Below are positions 42,449 through 51,173 of a DNA stretch of 64,000 nt, one piece after another. A program made the translations under genes and the position numbers. This DNA is from Pseudarthrobacter equi (lineage in GTDB: Bacteria > Actinomycetota > Actinomycetes > Actinomycetales > Micrococcaceae). How positions within the stretch are numbered: the stretch's first letter is position 1; the number at the start of each line of letters is the position of its first letter. The DNA is taken from NCBI RefSeq assembly GCF_900105535.1, contig NZ_LT629779.1, positions 682,001 to 746,000 on the forward strand, written 5' to 3'. Under the pieces are notes generated by a model. That model ran no database searches, was not told where the DNA came from, and saw nothing but the letters and a program-made list of their open reading frames with translations.

Positions 42449-43985
42449 CCTGGTTCCCGGCAAAAAACAGCCGGACCTCCCGCCGTGGGTCCGCTTCCAC
42501 CCGGGGCGCGTCGTCGAGCATCATGGTGCGGCGCTCCTGCCCGTATTCCGGCCACGCCAGGCCGGGCTGGTCCGGGGCCCCGGTGCCGGCGAAGGCCGCC
42601 CAGGCTCCGCTCATGGTGTCACTGAGGGCCTGCGGACCCTTGCCCCGGGTCAGGTAGGCGGCGTCCGGGGATGCCAAGTGCCGGAACACGAAGGGAATTT
42701 CCAGCGTGTGGCAGGATCCCAGCTTGCCGCCCATGGCCGGGCTGCGCCAGGTGAACAGGTAGGCGAATGTCCTGCCGTGCGCAGCGCTGCGTGCTGACTG
42801 GAGCCTCGCATCAAGCAGGTTGTTGCTGGGCTGGCGGTACACCGCATCGGCAATGGCCGCCTCCAGCAGTTCCTTCCCGCGGGGCCCGTGTGCCAGCACG
42901 GCCGCCAGTGCTTCCGCGTATCCCTGCGCGCAGTCTCCCGGCAGGCCCCCTGCGGACAGGACCGCGGCGGCCCGGTCCGGGTAACCAGGGTCTTCCGGCC
43001 GGTCCGGGCGCATTTCGACGGCGAAAGACCCTTCGTTGAGGTTGGTGCCCACCAGCAGGTCCACGCCACTGTTGATCCCGTTCCGGACGGCGTCCAGTGG
43101 AGGTTCCGGCAGTGACGGGGTCCCCACTGTTGGCTGGAAGGGGAGCGGCACTGCGTAGCTTTCGGCGGCGATCCGCTCTTCGAGTTGCTGCTGGGCGGCC
43201 AGCAGGTGTTCCACCGGAAGGGTGCGCAACTCACCTGCTGACGATTCGTCCAGGCCGCAAAGCCGCAGGAAGTCAGCAGTTACGCGCGCAGACCCCTCCG
43301 GGGTGCGGAAGCGCTCCGCTGTGCCGCTTTGCATGATGGCCCGCCGGAAGAGGCCTTCCGACGCCGGCATGCCCAGCAGGGTGCCGATGGCTGCCGCGCC
43401 GGCCGATTCGCCGAACAGGGTCACGTTGTGCGGGTCGCCGCCAAACCCGGCGATGTTGTCCCGCACCCAGCGCAGCGCCTCAATCTGGTCCAGCAGGCCA
43501 AGGTTGGATGAAGCCCCGAAATCATCGCCGAGCAGGTGTGCCAGGTGGAGGAAGCCCAGCGCACCCAGCCGGTAATTGATGGCTACCACCACCGTGCCCG
43601 TCGCTGCGGCGAGCCGGGCGCCGTCGTACATCCCGTCACTGTTGGCGCCCATCAGGTAGGCGCCGCCGTGGATCCAGACCATCACCGGCCTGGCCGTCCC
43701 GCCGGTGCCCGGCGTCCAGATGTTCAGGTTCAGGCAGCCGTCCTCGCTCCAGGCCAGCGGGGTTTCGTCTGGATCACGGGCGTCCGGGTTCTGGGGGGCT
43801 GCGGGGCCGTACCCGGTGGCGTCCACCTCGCCGGTCCATTGGGGGAGGGCCACTGGCGGGCGGAAGCGCAGTTCTCCCGATGGCGGCTGGGCGTAAGGGA
43901 TGCCGAGGAACCGGTGCACGGGGGCGCCGTCCACTGCCAGGGTGGCTCCGCGGAAGGTTCCGCCGATGCTGGAGGCGAGCTTCAT
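42426..43985 (-). CDS. Type B carboxylesterase
   Basis: A 519-residue alpha/beta-hydrolase of the carboxylesterase/para-nitrobenzyl esterase group. Oxyanion-hole motif WIHGGAY is at residues 104-110, nucleophile Ser194 in GESAGA, an acidic-residue motif TNLNEGSF about residue 317, and catalytic His in GSCHTLEIPF about residue 428. There is no signal peptide. I start at the ATG at 43985, which has AAGGTG upstream; a GTG 9 nt earlier is possible. Confidence 0.9.
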   Translation of the reverse strand: MKLASSIGGTFRGATLAVDGAPVHRFLGIPYAQPPSGELRFRPPVALPQWTGEVDATGYGPAAPQNPDARDPDETPLAWSEDGCLNLNIWTPGTGGTARPVMVWIHGGAYLMGANSDGMYDGARLAAATGTVVVAINYRLGALGFLHLAHLLGDDFGASSNLGLLDQIEALRWVRDNIAGFGGDPHNVTLFGESAGAAAIGTLLGMPASEGLFRRAIMQSGTAERFRTPEGSARVTADFLRLCGLDESSAGELRTLPVEHLLAAQQQLEERIAAESYAVPLPFQPTVGTPSLPEPPLDAVRNGINSGVDLLVGTNLNEGSFAVEMRPDRPEDPGYPDRAAAVLSAGGLPGDCAQGYAEALAAVLAHGPRGKELLEAAIADAVYRQPSNNLLDARLQSARSAAHGRTFAYLFTWRSPAMGGKLGSCHTLEIPFVFRHLASPDAAYLTRGKGPQALSDTMSGAWAAFAGTGAPDQPGLAWPEYGQERRTMMLDDAPRVEADPRREVRLFFAGNQVRRQPVS

Positions 43986-44091
43986 GATTGACACCTTACG
44001 GGGTGTCCACGGGTACGCTGAGGACTACCGTTCGGCAGTGAGCGGCCATGGTGTGCCATGGCTTATCAATTGTGTCCGGGAGGGAATATTT

Positions 44092-44844
44092 GTGGTTGAC
44101 GCCGGGGTTTCGGGCGGCAAGGTTTTTGCCGATGTTGCAGCCCACGTTCAGGACCTTGTCCTGCAGAGTCCTGATGTGGTCCGGCTCCTGGACAGCCTTG
44201 CCCTCTACGCGGTAGCCCGGCTGGGGAGCGTAGGCCGGGAGCTGTTCTGCGGTATCTCCGTCAGCCGCCCCAAGAAACCCACGGCAGCGGCCGCCAGCGA
44301 CACCAAGGCGAGGCTGCTTGACCAGCTGGAACTCAAGTACGGCCAGGGGCCAGGAGACTCCGCCGTCAGCAGCGCGGCCACCATGCACATCAAGGACCTG
44401 CGGGAGGAAGCGCGGTGGCCGGATTACGCCGCCGCGGCCACTCACCAGGGCGCCCACTCCGTGCTGGCCATGCCGCTGCAGCTCGAGGGTGAGGACCGCG
44501 GCGTGTTGGTCCTGTACAGCGGGCAGCCCCATGCTTTCAGCGCCGATGCCGTTGCCATGGCCGAGGCGTTCACGGAACAGGCGGCCAAGGGCGTGGCCCT
44601 GACGCTGCGGATGGCGAAGCTCCAGGACACCAAGGATGGAATGACCGCGGCAATGCAGACGCGGACGGTCATCGACCTGGCCACCGGTGCCATCATGGCG
44701 CAGAACCGCTGCAGCCAGGACGAAGCGTTCAAGGTGCTGCGGGAAGCCTCCAACAGCAGGAACATGAAGCTGCGGGACGTTGCCTCGCTGGTGGTGTCCT
44801 CGGTAGCCGGCGGCGCAAAGACGTTCACCTACTTCGACGAATAG
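44092..44844 (+). CDS. GAF and ANTAR domain regulator (second copy of type)
   Basis: A 250-residue regulator. A GAF domain (about residues 25-160) is followed by a helix and an ANTAR domain: TRTVIDLATGAIMAQNRCSQDEAF, with the same AQNRCS core as the protein at 23672. The GTG at 44092 has GGGAGGG 7 nt upstream; open sequence further upstream overlaps the esterase start and is not domain-like. Its 3' end overlaps the convergent next gene by 16 nt. Confidence 0.85.
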   Translation: MVDAGVSGGKVFADVAAHVQDLVLQSPDVVRLLDSLALYAVARLGSVGRELFCGISVSRPKKPTAAAASDTKARLLDQLELKYGQGPGDSAVSSAATMHIKDLREEARWPDYAAAATHQGAHSVLAMPLQLEGEDRGVLVLYSGQPHAFSADAVAMAEAFTEQAAKGVALTLRMAKLQDTKDGMTAAMQTRTVIDLATGAIMAQNRCSQDEAFKVLREASNSRNMKLRDVASLVVSSVAGGAKTFTYFDE

Positions 44845-45119
44845 GGATCCTTCGGCTCCACGGGTACCACGGTCAGCGGGGAGCTGCTGTACGGTGCCCG
44901 GACCACCAGGTCCGCCTCGGCACAGCACTCATTGACGGCCTGGGACAAAGCGTCGCGCTCCTTCTGCGGCAGTGCACCGGATTCCAGGCTGTAATTGCGG
45001 ATGTCCTGTTCTGAGGCATCGCCGCCAAGGGCAACGTAGTCGAGCCACAGGCCGCCGATGTCCAGGTTGTGCAGCCTGATGACAGCTCCGGTCAGGGCCT
45101 GCTGGTCCGCCTCATCCAT
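44829..45119 (-). CDS. Small acidic hypothetical protein
   Basis: A 96-residue acidic protein (MDEADQQALTGAVIRLHN start, WLDYVALGGDASEQDIRNY middle) with predicted helices and no membrane segment. The ATG at 45119 has AGGAGGGA upstream, which favours it over an earlier in-frame ATG. I recognise a conserved unknown of Arthrobacter relatives. It is divergent from the ATPase gene. Confidence 0.6.
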   Translation of the reverse strand: MDEADQQALTGAVIRLHNLDIGGLWLDYVALGGDASEQDIRNYSLESGALPQKERDALSQAVNECCAEADLVVRAPYSSSPLTVVPVEPKDPYSSK

Positions 45120-45219
45120 TGTCCCTCCTAGCTTTGGGAGATGATCTCCACCGGGATTCGGAGCCGGGATGCCTGCGGATGGGTGCGGATGGGAATTTCT
45201 TTCCTGTGAGAATGGGTCC

Positions 45220-45936
45220 ATGGATCCCGGCACCTATCCCATCCGGCGGCTGGTGGAGAACCCCGACAACAGCCTGGACCGCGGCCGATGGCCTGCCGGC
45301 CTTCCGCTTGTGGCCCAAATCCTGGAAAAGGGCCTGGACCTTGCCCCGGCAACGATCCTGGTGGGGGAGAACGGATCGGGAAAGTCCACGCTGGTGGAAG
45401 CCATTGCCCTGGCGTACGGGCTGTCACCGGAAGGCGGTTCAACGGGCGCCCGGCACTCCACCCGGCCCACCGAATCGGTGCTGGCGCAGCACCTGCAACT
45501 GGTCAGGAACGCCGGTGCCACCCGCCGAGGGTATTTCCTGCGCGCCGAAACCATTCACGGGTTCTTCACCTACCTGGAAAACAATCCCGGCGGCCGGGAC
45601 GCCGCCTTCCACGACATGTCACACGGGGAGTCCTTCCTGGAACTGGCGGTCAGCCGGTTCCGTGGACGCGGACTGTGGGTCCTCGACGAACCGGAATCCG
45701 CACTGTCGTTCTCCGGCTGCCTCAGCTTGCTGGCGATCCTGAAGGACTTGCTGGCTGAAGGGCATTCACAGGTGGTGATGTCCACCCACTCGCCCCTGCT
45801 GGCCGCGCTTCCGGGTGCGCAAATCCTGGAAGCGGGCCCCTGGGGACTGCGGGAGCGCGACTGGGACGATCTGGACCTCATCACCAACTGGCGCAACTTC
45901 CTCGATTCACCGCAGCGGTACCTCCGGCATATCTGA
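45220..45936 (+). CDS. AAA-family (ABC-like) ATPase
   Basis: A 238-residue single-domain ATPase. Walker A GENGSGKST lies near residue 49, a signature-like HGESFLELAV about residue 140, Walker B LWVLDEPESALS about residue 155 and a switch His in MSTHSPLL. No membrane partner is adjacent. Proteins of this type resemble RecF/SMC-like or small ABC ATPases; role unknown. It overlaps the convergent membrane protein by 30 nt. Confidence 0.8.
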   Translation: MDPGTYPIRRLVENPDNSLDRGRWPAGLPLVAQILEKGLDLAPATILVGENGSGKSTLVEAIALAYGLSPEGGSTGARHSTRPTESVLAQHLQLVRNAGATRRGYFLRAETIHGFFTYLENNPGGRDAAFHDMSHGESFLELAVSRFRGRGLWVLDEPESALSFSGCLSLLAILKDLLAEGHSQVVMSTHSPLLAALPGAQILEAGPWGLRERDWDDLDLITNWRNFLDSPQRYLRHI

Positions 45937-46893
45937 CGGCGGCAGAGCATGGCGTCCGCTTCCCGGAGTGAGAGCCACGGGTGAATTCCTGCGCCGGCGG
46001 AGGGTGGGGATCCAGCACGGTACGGCCTCGCGGTATGCCTCGAAGCCGCTGCCGAAGCGGGCCTTGAGGTCCGCCTCCTCAAGCGGCCGCACGGCATAGT
46101 TCCACACCAGCGAACCCAGGACCGCGTAGCCCACCACGAACCAGGAGTGCAGCATGAGGCCCACCGCCGCGCCCTGGACAACGCCGGCCACCGCCATCGG
46201 ATTGCGTATCCAGCGGTACGGGCCGGCAACCACCAGCGTGGTGGCCATGGCTGCGGGCAGCGGTGTCCCGTTTCCCCTGGTGGACATCGAAACGGCAGAC
46301 CAGATTCCCAGCGCACTGGCCACGATCAAGACCACCACGCCGGCCGGGCCGGCCGCTTGGGGAAAGGCAGCAGCCAGTCCCCAGCGCCGCTCAAGGAAGT
46401 CCAGGAACAGGGGAAGGACTCCCAGGAAGAAACCCCAGAACACGACGATCTGCCCAAAGGTGGCAGCCACATGGAACCTGGCGCCCCGCTGGCGGGCGGC
46501 GCGGAACGCGAACGGGCCACGGATGATCCACTCAACGGGAATCCGTCCCCACCAGACCAAACAGAGGGCCGCGATCGAACCCGCCGCTGCTGCCACCATC
46601 AGGAGGGCACCAGCGCCTGCCTGCGTTGTGGCAGTGGCGTAGGCGCCGAGTGCAATGGTGACCACGGCGGACCACGCGGCAACAATGGCGGCAGCGGCCC
46701 GGACACCTGCTGCGGCCGCGGCGGACCCCACCACGAAGAGCGGGATGTCGAAAGCGGCAACAAGGGCGGGATCGAGGCTGCCGAGTGTGGCTGTCCGCAC
46801 GGTGGGAGACACCGCAACGGCGGCCCACCATAGGGCTCCGGCCAACGCCTGCAGGGCAAAGTACGCCCTGCCCCACCAGATGAACCGCGGCAC
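45907..46893 (-). CDS. Isoprenylcysteine-carboxyl-methyltransferase-like membrane protein
   Basis: A 328-residue membrane protein with about eight helices. The C-terminal part has the ICMT/PEMT-type SAM-site motif GPYRWIRNPMAVAGV and, later, EEADLKARFGSGFEAYREAVP, both characteristic. Bacterial members methylate unknown small or lipid substrates. The start is a GTG at 46893 with GGGGGAA upstream. N-terminal helices are unusually Ala-rich. Confidence 0.75.
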   Translation of the reverse strand: MPRFIWWGRAYFALQALAGALWWAAVAVSPTVRTATLGSLDPALVAAFDIPLFVVGSAAAAAGVRAAAAIVAAWSAVVTIALGAYATATTQAGAGALLMVAAAAGSIAALCLVWWGRIPVEWIIRGPFAFRAARQRGARFHVAATFGQIVVFWGFFLGVLPLFLDFLERRWGLAAAFPQAAGPAGVVVLIVASALGIWSAVSMSTRGNGTPLPAAMATTLVVAGPYRWIRNPMAVAGVVQGAAVGLMLHSWFVVGYAVLGSLVWNYAVRPLEEADLKARFGSGFEAYREAVPCWIPTLRRRRNSPVALTPGSGRHALPPSDMPEVPLR

Positions 46894-47111
46894 GGATTCC
46901 CCCGAATCTCTCCTGGCATCCCTGGCGAATGCCCCTCTGTTCCGCCGTGCCGGCCGCAGGCGGATTCGGGAGCTTTCCAGTGAATGAAAGCCATGGCCCT
47001 GGGGTGCGGTGCGGCGGCAAGACTTGTTCCTGAGACTACCCGTCGGGCCGGGGCACTGGATGCCACCGGTGCTCTCCGGATCCCCGGGCTAACGGGCCCG
47101 GGGGACAACCC

Positions 47112-47160
47112 GGCGCCCGGACGAACAGGCGCCGGGACAAACAGGCGCCCGGGCACACCA
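47112..47160 (+). repeat. Three short GC-rich tandem units before the nucleoside hydrolase gene
   Basis: Units begin GGCGCC at 47112, 47128 and 47144 (16, 16 and 17 nt) with the pattern GGCGCCcGGaCnAACA. They lie in the 293-nt gap 46894-47186, where I see no gene. Length variation among strains would be expected; function unknown. Confidence 0.5.
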
Positions 47161-47186
47161 AGGCGGGGCCAAGCGAAAGGACCAGG

Positions 47187-48026
47187 ATGGACATGATTCG
47201 GGTTGAACCCAGGTGCAGGGTCATCATTGACAACGACTGGGCAGGTGACCCGGACGGGCTGGTGGGGCTGGCGCATCACGCGCTGTCCCCGGCCAACCGG
47301 ATTGTCGCCGTCACGGCTTCGCTGACGAAACCCATGTTCGGGCCGCCGGAGGGACGTGCCGTGGCTGGCGCGGCCTTGGCGGAGGACCTGCTGCGGGTCC
47401 TCAAGCTGCCGGCCCCGCCCGCCGTCCAGGCCGGACCCGACGCCCCCTTCACCGGGCAACCGCGGGAATCGGCGGCGGCCCGGGCCATCATCGCCGCCGC
47501 CGCTGCCGAACCGGCCGGGGGAGACCTTCCGCTGGTCCTGGTCTGTGCAGGTCCCCTGACGAATGTGGCTGATGCACTCCTGCTGGAGCCTGCTATCGCG
47601 TCGGCGGTCACGCTTGCGTGGGTGGGCGGAGCAGAGGTCAACGGCGACGAATACAACTACTTCACCGACCCCGCCGCTGCCGACTTTGTCCTGGGCAACA
47701 ATGACCTCGCCGTGTGGCAGTTCCCGGCCGAAACGTACCGGCGGATTGTTGCCCCGGTGGCGGAGCTGGACCAGCTGTTCCGCACTGCAGGACCCGCCGG
47801 CGCGTGGCTGTGGGAGCTTTTCCACGGCCTGGACGTGCCGGACTTCGTGAAGTTCGGGCCGCTGTGGTGCCTGGGGGACAGTGCACCCTTGGTGGTGACA
47901 GGGCTCGACGACGCCACCTCCACGTTCACGGAAAAAAGCACCCAGTCCGAGCGCCGCACCTACACCTCAGTGGATACCCGGCTGATCATGGCCGATTTCG
48001 CCGCCAAGCTGCGGCTGCAGGCGTAG
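47187..48026 (+). CDS. Nucleoside hydrolase (IUNH-like)
   Basis: A 279-residue protein of the inosine-uridine nucleoside N-ribohydrolase fold. The calcium site VIIDNDWAGDPDG is a variant of the canonical DTDxxxDDA: Thr is Asn, and the paired Asp is spaced by Pro. LVCAGPLTNVADAL and WVGGAEVNGDEYNYFTDPAAAD match the family. This subgroup may act on other substrates than standard nucleosides. GAAAGGA precedes the ATG. It ends in a bidirectional terminator facing the GH1 gene. Confidence 0.8.
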   Translation: MDMIRVEPRCRVIIDNDWAGDPDGLVGLAHHALSPANRIVAVTASLTKPMFGPPEGRAVAGAALAEDLLRVLKLPAPPAVQAGPDAPFTGQPRESAAARAIIAAAAAEPAGGDLPLVLVCAGPLTNVADALLLEPAIASAVTLAWVGGAEVNGDEYNYFTDPAAADFVLGNNDLAVWQFPAETYRRIVAPVAELDQLFRTAGPAGAWLWELFHGLDVPDFVKFGPLWCLGDSAPLVVTGLDDATSTFTEKSTQSERRTYTSVDTRLIMADFAAKLRLQA

Positions 48027-48039
48027 CAGCACAAAAGGA

Positions 48040-48074
48040 AATGGCCCGGATCTCCATGGGAAATCCGGGCCATT
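48040..48074. terminator. Bidirectional terminator between nucleoside hydrolase and GH1 genes
   Basis: A perfect 12-bp stem AATGGCCCGGAT (48040-48051) with its complement at 48063-48074 around an 11-nt loop. AAAA precedes it and few Ts follow, so it would favour the minus-strand transcript of the GH1 gene. Confidence 0.65.
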
Positions 48075-48082
48075 CGCCGTGA

Positions 48083-49339
48083 TCAGGCGGGCTGGGCCAC
48101 CTGGGATGCCTGCTCCCGGGCAAAACTGCCCAGCCAGTGGGCGCTCTCCTTGGGGGTGCGCTCCTGGGTGCTGCGGTCCACAGCGATCAGTCCGAACTTG
48201 GGCCGGTACCCGAAGATCCACTCGAAGTTGTCGAATGCGGTCCACGCAATGTACCCGCGCACGTCGATGCCGTCCGCGATGCAGGAGGCAACGCAGTCGA
48301 CCGCTGCCTTAAGGTAGGCAACCCGCTGCGTGTCGTCCTCCGTGGCCAGGCCGTTCTCGGTGACCATCACCGGAACGCCGGCAACGCGGGCGGCTTCACG
48401 GACGGTGGCTTCAAGGGCCTGCGGGTAGATTTCCTCACCCATCTGGTTGGTTTCCACGCCGTCCGGCGCGGGTGCATGGCCGTCCGGGCCGTACACCGTG
48501 CGGCCGTAAGTCTGGATGCCCACGAAGTCATCGCCCCGGGAAGCTTCGAGGAAGCGCTCGTTGACGTCGCGGCGCACCTTGTCCGCAATTTCCTCGCCGC
48601 CGGGGATGGACTGGATGTCGGAGTTGGCGAGCGTCCAGCCCACCTGGAGGTCCGGGCGGTGGGCCTTGATCGCGGCGGTGGCAGCCTGGTGCGCTGCCAG
48701 CTTCACGGCGAACCCGGCCTCGGTGGAGCAGAACTGGAACGGGGCAACGGTGCTTGCGTCAACGCCGAGGCGCTGCGCTGCGGCAGCCCAGATGGGTACG
48801 GAGCCGCGGCTTTCCGGGGCTTCTCCGCCAATGCCGAAGGACTCCAGGAGCCAGGGCAGGTTGGGCTCGTTCAACGTGCACGCGACGCCGATGAGGTGGC
48901 CGAAATGCGCCATGGCACGGTCGCAGTACCGGGCGAACAGCTCGGCCGTGCGGGCACCTTCCCAGCCGCCGGACTGCAACAGCCACAGCGGTGAGGTGAA
49001 GTGGTGGAACGTCACCACAGGGGTGAGGCCGTGCTCAACGCAGGCCTCCAGGACGCGCTTGTAGTGGTCCAGCGCGGCCACGGAGAACTGGCCTTCGGCC
49101 GGCTCGATCCGAGCCCACTCCAGGGAGAAGCGGTAGCTGGTGAAGCCCAGCCCGGCAATCAGGGCAATGTCCTCGCGGAAGCGGTGGTAGTGGTCCACGG
49201 CGTCCCCGGACGGCTCCGCGAAGATGGTCCCGGGCAGCTGCTCCAGGAACCAGGTATCGCTGTTGACGTTGTTGCCTTCCACCTGGTGGCCGGCGGTGGC
49301 CACGCCCCAAAGAAAGTCCTGCGGAAACGGGTTGGTCAT
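48083..49339 (-). CDS. Beta-glucosidase, GH1
   Basis: A 418-residue cytoplasmic glycosidase. FLWGVATAGHQVEG is the GH1 start signature, acid/base Glu158 lies in TLNEPN, and nucleophile Glu328 in VTENGLA. The length is slightly short for GH1 (usually 440-480). No signal peptide, so it acts on imported oligosaccharides, likely delivered by the divergent ABC transporter. The ATG at 49339 has AGAGGAA upstream. A palindrome lies in the divergent region. Confidence 0.93.
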   Translation of the reverse strand: MTNPFPQDFLWGVATAGHQVEGNNVNSDTWFLEQLPGTIFAEPSGDAVDHYHRFREDIALIAGLGFTSYRFSLEWARIEPAEGQFSVAALDHYKRVLEACVEHGLTPVVTFHHFTSPLWLLQSGGWEGARTAELFARYCDRAMAHFGHLIGVACTLNEPNLPWLLESFGIGGEAPESRGSVPIWAAAAQRLGVDASTVAPFQFCSTEAGFAVKLAAHQAATAAIKAHRPDLQVGWTLANSDIQSIPGGEEIADKVRRDVNERFLEASRGDDFVGIQTYGRTVYGPDGHAPAPDGVETNQMGEEIYPQALEATVREAARVAGVPVMVTENGLATEDDTQRVAYLKAAVDCVASCIADGIDVRGYIAWTAFDNFEWIFGYRPKFGLIAVDRSTQERTPKESAHWLGSFAREQASQVAQPA

Positions 49340-49443
49340 GTGGTTCCTCTCGTGTTGGGGGCCGGCCAGGCGGCGCCCAGGCGTCTCTGCCTTCATCCAT
49401 CCTGTCCGGCCGCGTGACCCCCGCCACAATACTTTTTCAATCA

Positions 49444-49456
49444 ATGACATTGTCAT
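49444..49456. promoter_or_regulatory. Palindromic operator between GH1 and ABC transporter genes
   Basis: ATGACA-T-TGTCAT is a perfect 13-bp palindrome midway between the divergent genes. On the minus strand a TATTGT -10-like box lies further toward the GH1 gene. A sugar-responsive repressor could bind here to control both sides; no regulator gene is adjacent. Confidence 0.5.
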
Positions 49457-49557
49457 GTCTGGCCCTGACGGCCCCGGCTGATTCTTGAAAGGTGCCGGAC
49501 ACCACCGGCCCCCCTTTCTTTCCGTTGCAGTCACAGAAGAATGCGAAGGCGCACCCG

Positions 49558-51111
49558 ATGAAACTCCTGACCACCACCGCCCGCGGCAGCGCTGCCGTCC
49601 TGACCGGCGCCCTGCTGATGGGCTCCCTGGCCGCCTGCGGCGGCGGCAGCCAGCAGGCGGCCACCGTGGACAAGTCCACCCTGACCATCGGCGTCGAAAG
49701 CGACTCGGCGTCCTTCGGCTACGACCCCATCCGCGTGGCAGACGCCCAGCGCCAGTTCATGGAAGGCCTGTACGACACCCTCCTGGACCTCCAGCCCGAT
49801 GGAACGGCCGGCCCCGGCCTGGCCACGAAGTTCGAGTACAACGCAGACAGCACCGTCCTCACCCTGACCCTCGCGGACGGCGTCACCTTCACGGACGGTT
49901 CCACCCTGGACGCCGCACTGGTCAAGGCCAACTTCGACCGCCGCACCGACACCGCCCTGAGCACCTACTCAGCCATCGCCAAGGGCGGGGCGCAGGAAAT
50001 CGCAAGTGTCGACGTCGTAAGCCCCACCCAGGTGGCCATCACCTTCGCCAAGCCGCAGCCGGGCTTCGAGAAGAACCTCACCTCCACCATGGGCATGATT
50101 GTGGGCAAGGCGGGCGTCGCCGACACCGCCAGCCTCGCCACCACGCCCGACGGCTCCGGCCCCTACACCCTTGACCCGTCCACGGTGAAGGGCAACAAGT
50201 ACGTGATGGTCAAGAACGAGAAGAACGACGACGCCGCGGACTACGCGTACAGCAAGATCGTCTTCAACGTCATCATGGACCCGCAGGCCCGGGCCAACGC
50301 GCTGGTGTCCGGCCAAGCCGACGTGGCCCAGCTGACCTCGCCCACCGTGGACTTCGCGAAGTCCAAGGGCGTGGGCGTGTCCCGCATCGGCGGCACGGTG
50401 CAGACCATGATTTCGTTCGACAAAACCGGCAAGACCGCCCCCGCGTTCGCCAGCGAAAAGGTCCGCCAGGCCATCCAGCACGCCATCAACCGCCAGGCCC
50501 TGGTGGACGCGCTGCACAAGGGTGACATCCCCACCTGGAACGCCCTTCCGAAGGACTCGGCCGGCTTCACCGCGGACTTGGAGAAGACGTTCGCCTACGA
50601 TCCGGAGAAGGCCAAGAGCCTGCTGGCCGAGGCCGGCTACGCCAACGGCTTCGAGTTCACCATCATCGCCGGCGCCCAGACCCAGACCGACCTGCAGGCT
50701 GTCCAGAAGGACCTCGCAGCGGTGGGCATCACCATGAACGTGAAGATGGCCGCCTCAACCGATGAGGCCTTCGCCGCCGTTGCCACCACCCCGCTGGGCT
50801 ACGCACCGCTGGGCTGGGACAACCCGATCGGCCTGATGTACGGCGCCATCCTCAACGGTTTCACCAACGTCCAGAAGGCCACCGACGATCAGCTGAGCGC
50901 CGCCACCGGCGAAGCCGCCGCCGCCAAGGACGACGCCGCCCGGAAGACGGCACTGACCAAGCTGAACACCCGGCTGGTGGAGTCCGGCTGGCTGATCCCG
51001 CTCTTCGAATCACTGTCCAACTGGGGCTACAACACCAAGAAGGTCCAGGAAGTCCAGTTCGCCGGCACCAACGCCTACCCGCTGCTCTCGTCCTACAAGC
51101 CCACCAACTGA
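49558..51111 (+). CDS. Oligopeptide-type ABC transporter substrate-binding lipoprotein
   Basis: A 517-residue SBP_bac_5 family receptor anchored outside the membrane by a lipobox (SLAAC, Cys about 22). RQFMEGLYDTLLDLQPDGT, LTLTLADGVTFTDGSTLDA and VRQAIQHAINRQALVDAL are hallmarks. The family name suggests peptides, but here the operon contains glycoside hydrolases, so oligosaccharides are the likelier cargo. GAAGG lies 8 nt before the ATG. Confidence 0.9.
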   Translation: MKLLTTTARGSAAVLTGALLMGSLAACGGGSQQAATVDKSTLTIGVESDSASFGYDPIRVADAQRQFMEGLYDTLLDLQPDGTAGPGLATKFEYNADSTVLTLTLADGVTFTDGSTLDAALVKANFDRRTDTALSTYSAIAKGGAQEIASVDVVSPTQVAITFAKPQPGFEKNLTSTMGMIVGKAGVADTASLATTPDGSGPYTLDPSTVKGNKYVMVKNEKNDDAADYAYSKIVFNVIMDPQARANALVSGQADVAQLTSPTVDFAKSKGVGVSRIGGTVQTMISFDKTGKTAPAFASEKVRQAIQHAINRQALVDALHKGDIPTWNALPKDSAGFTADLEKTFAYDPEKAKSLLAEAGYANGFEFTIIAGAQTQTDLQAVQKDLAAVGITMNVKMAASTDEAFAAVATTPLGYAPLGWDNPIGLMYGAILNGFTNVQKATDDQLSAATGEAAAAKDDAARKTALTKLNTRLVESGWLIPLFESLSNWGYNTKKVQEVQFAGTNAYPLLSSYKPTN

Positions 51112-51173
51112 TCCAACCCGCCCGGCGCCCCCGCTTCCACGGGGCGCCGGGCAAGACCAACGGAGGTCACCCC

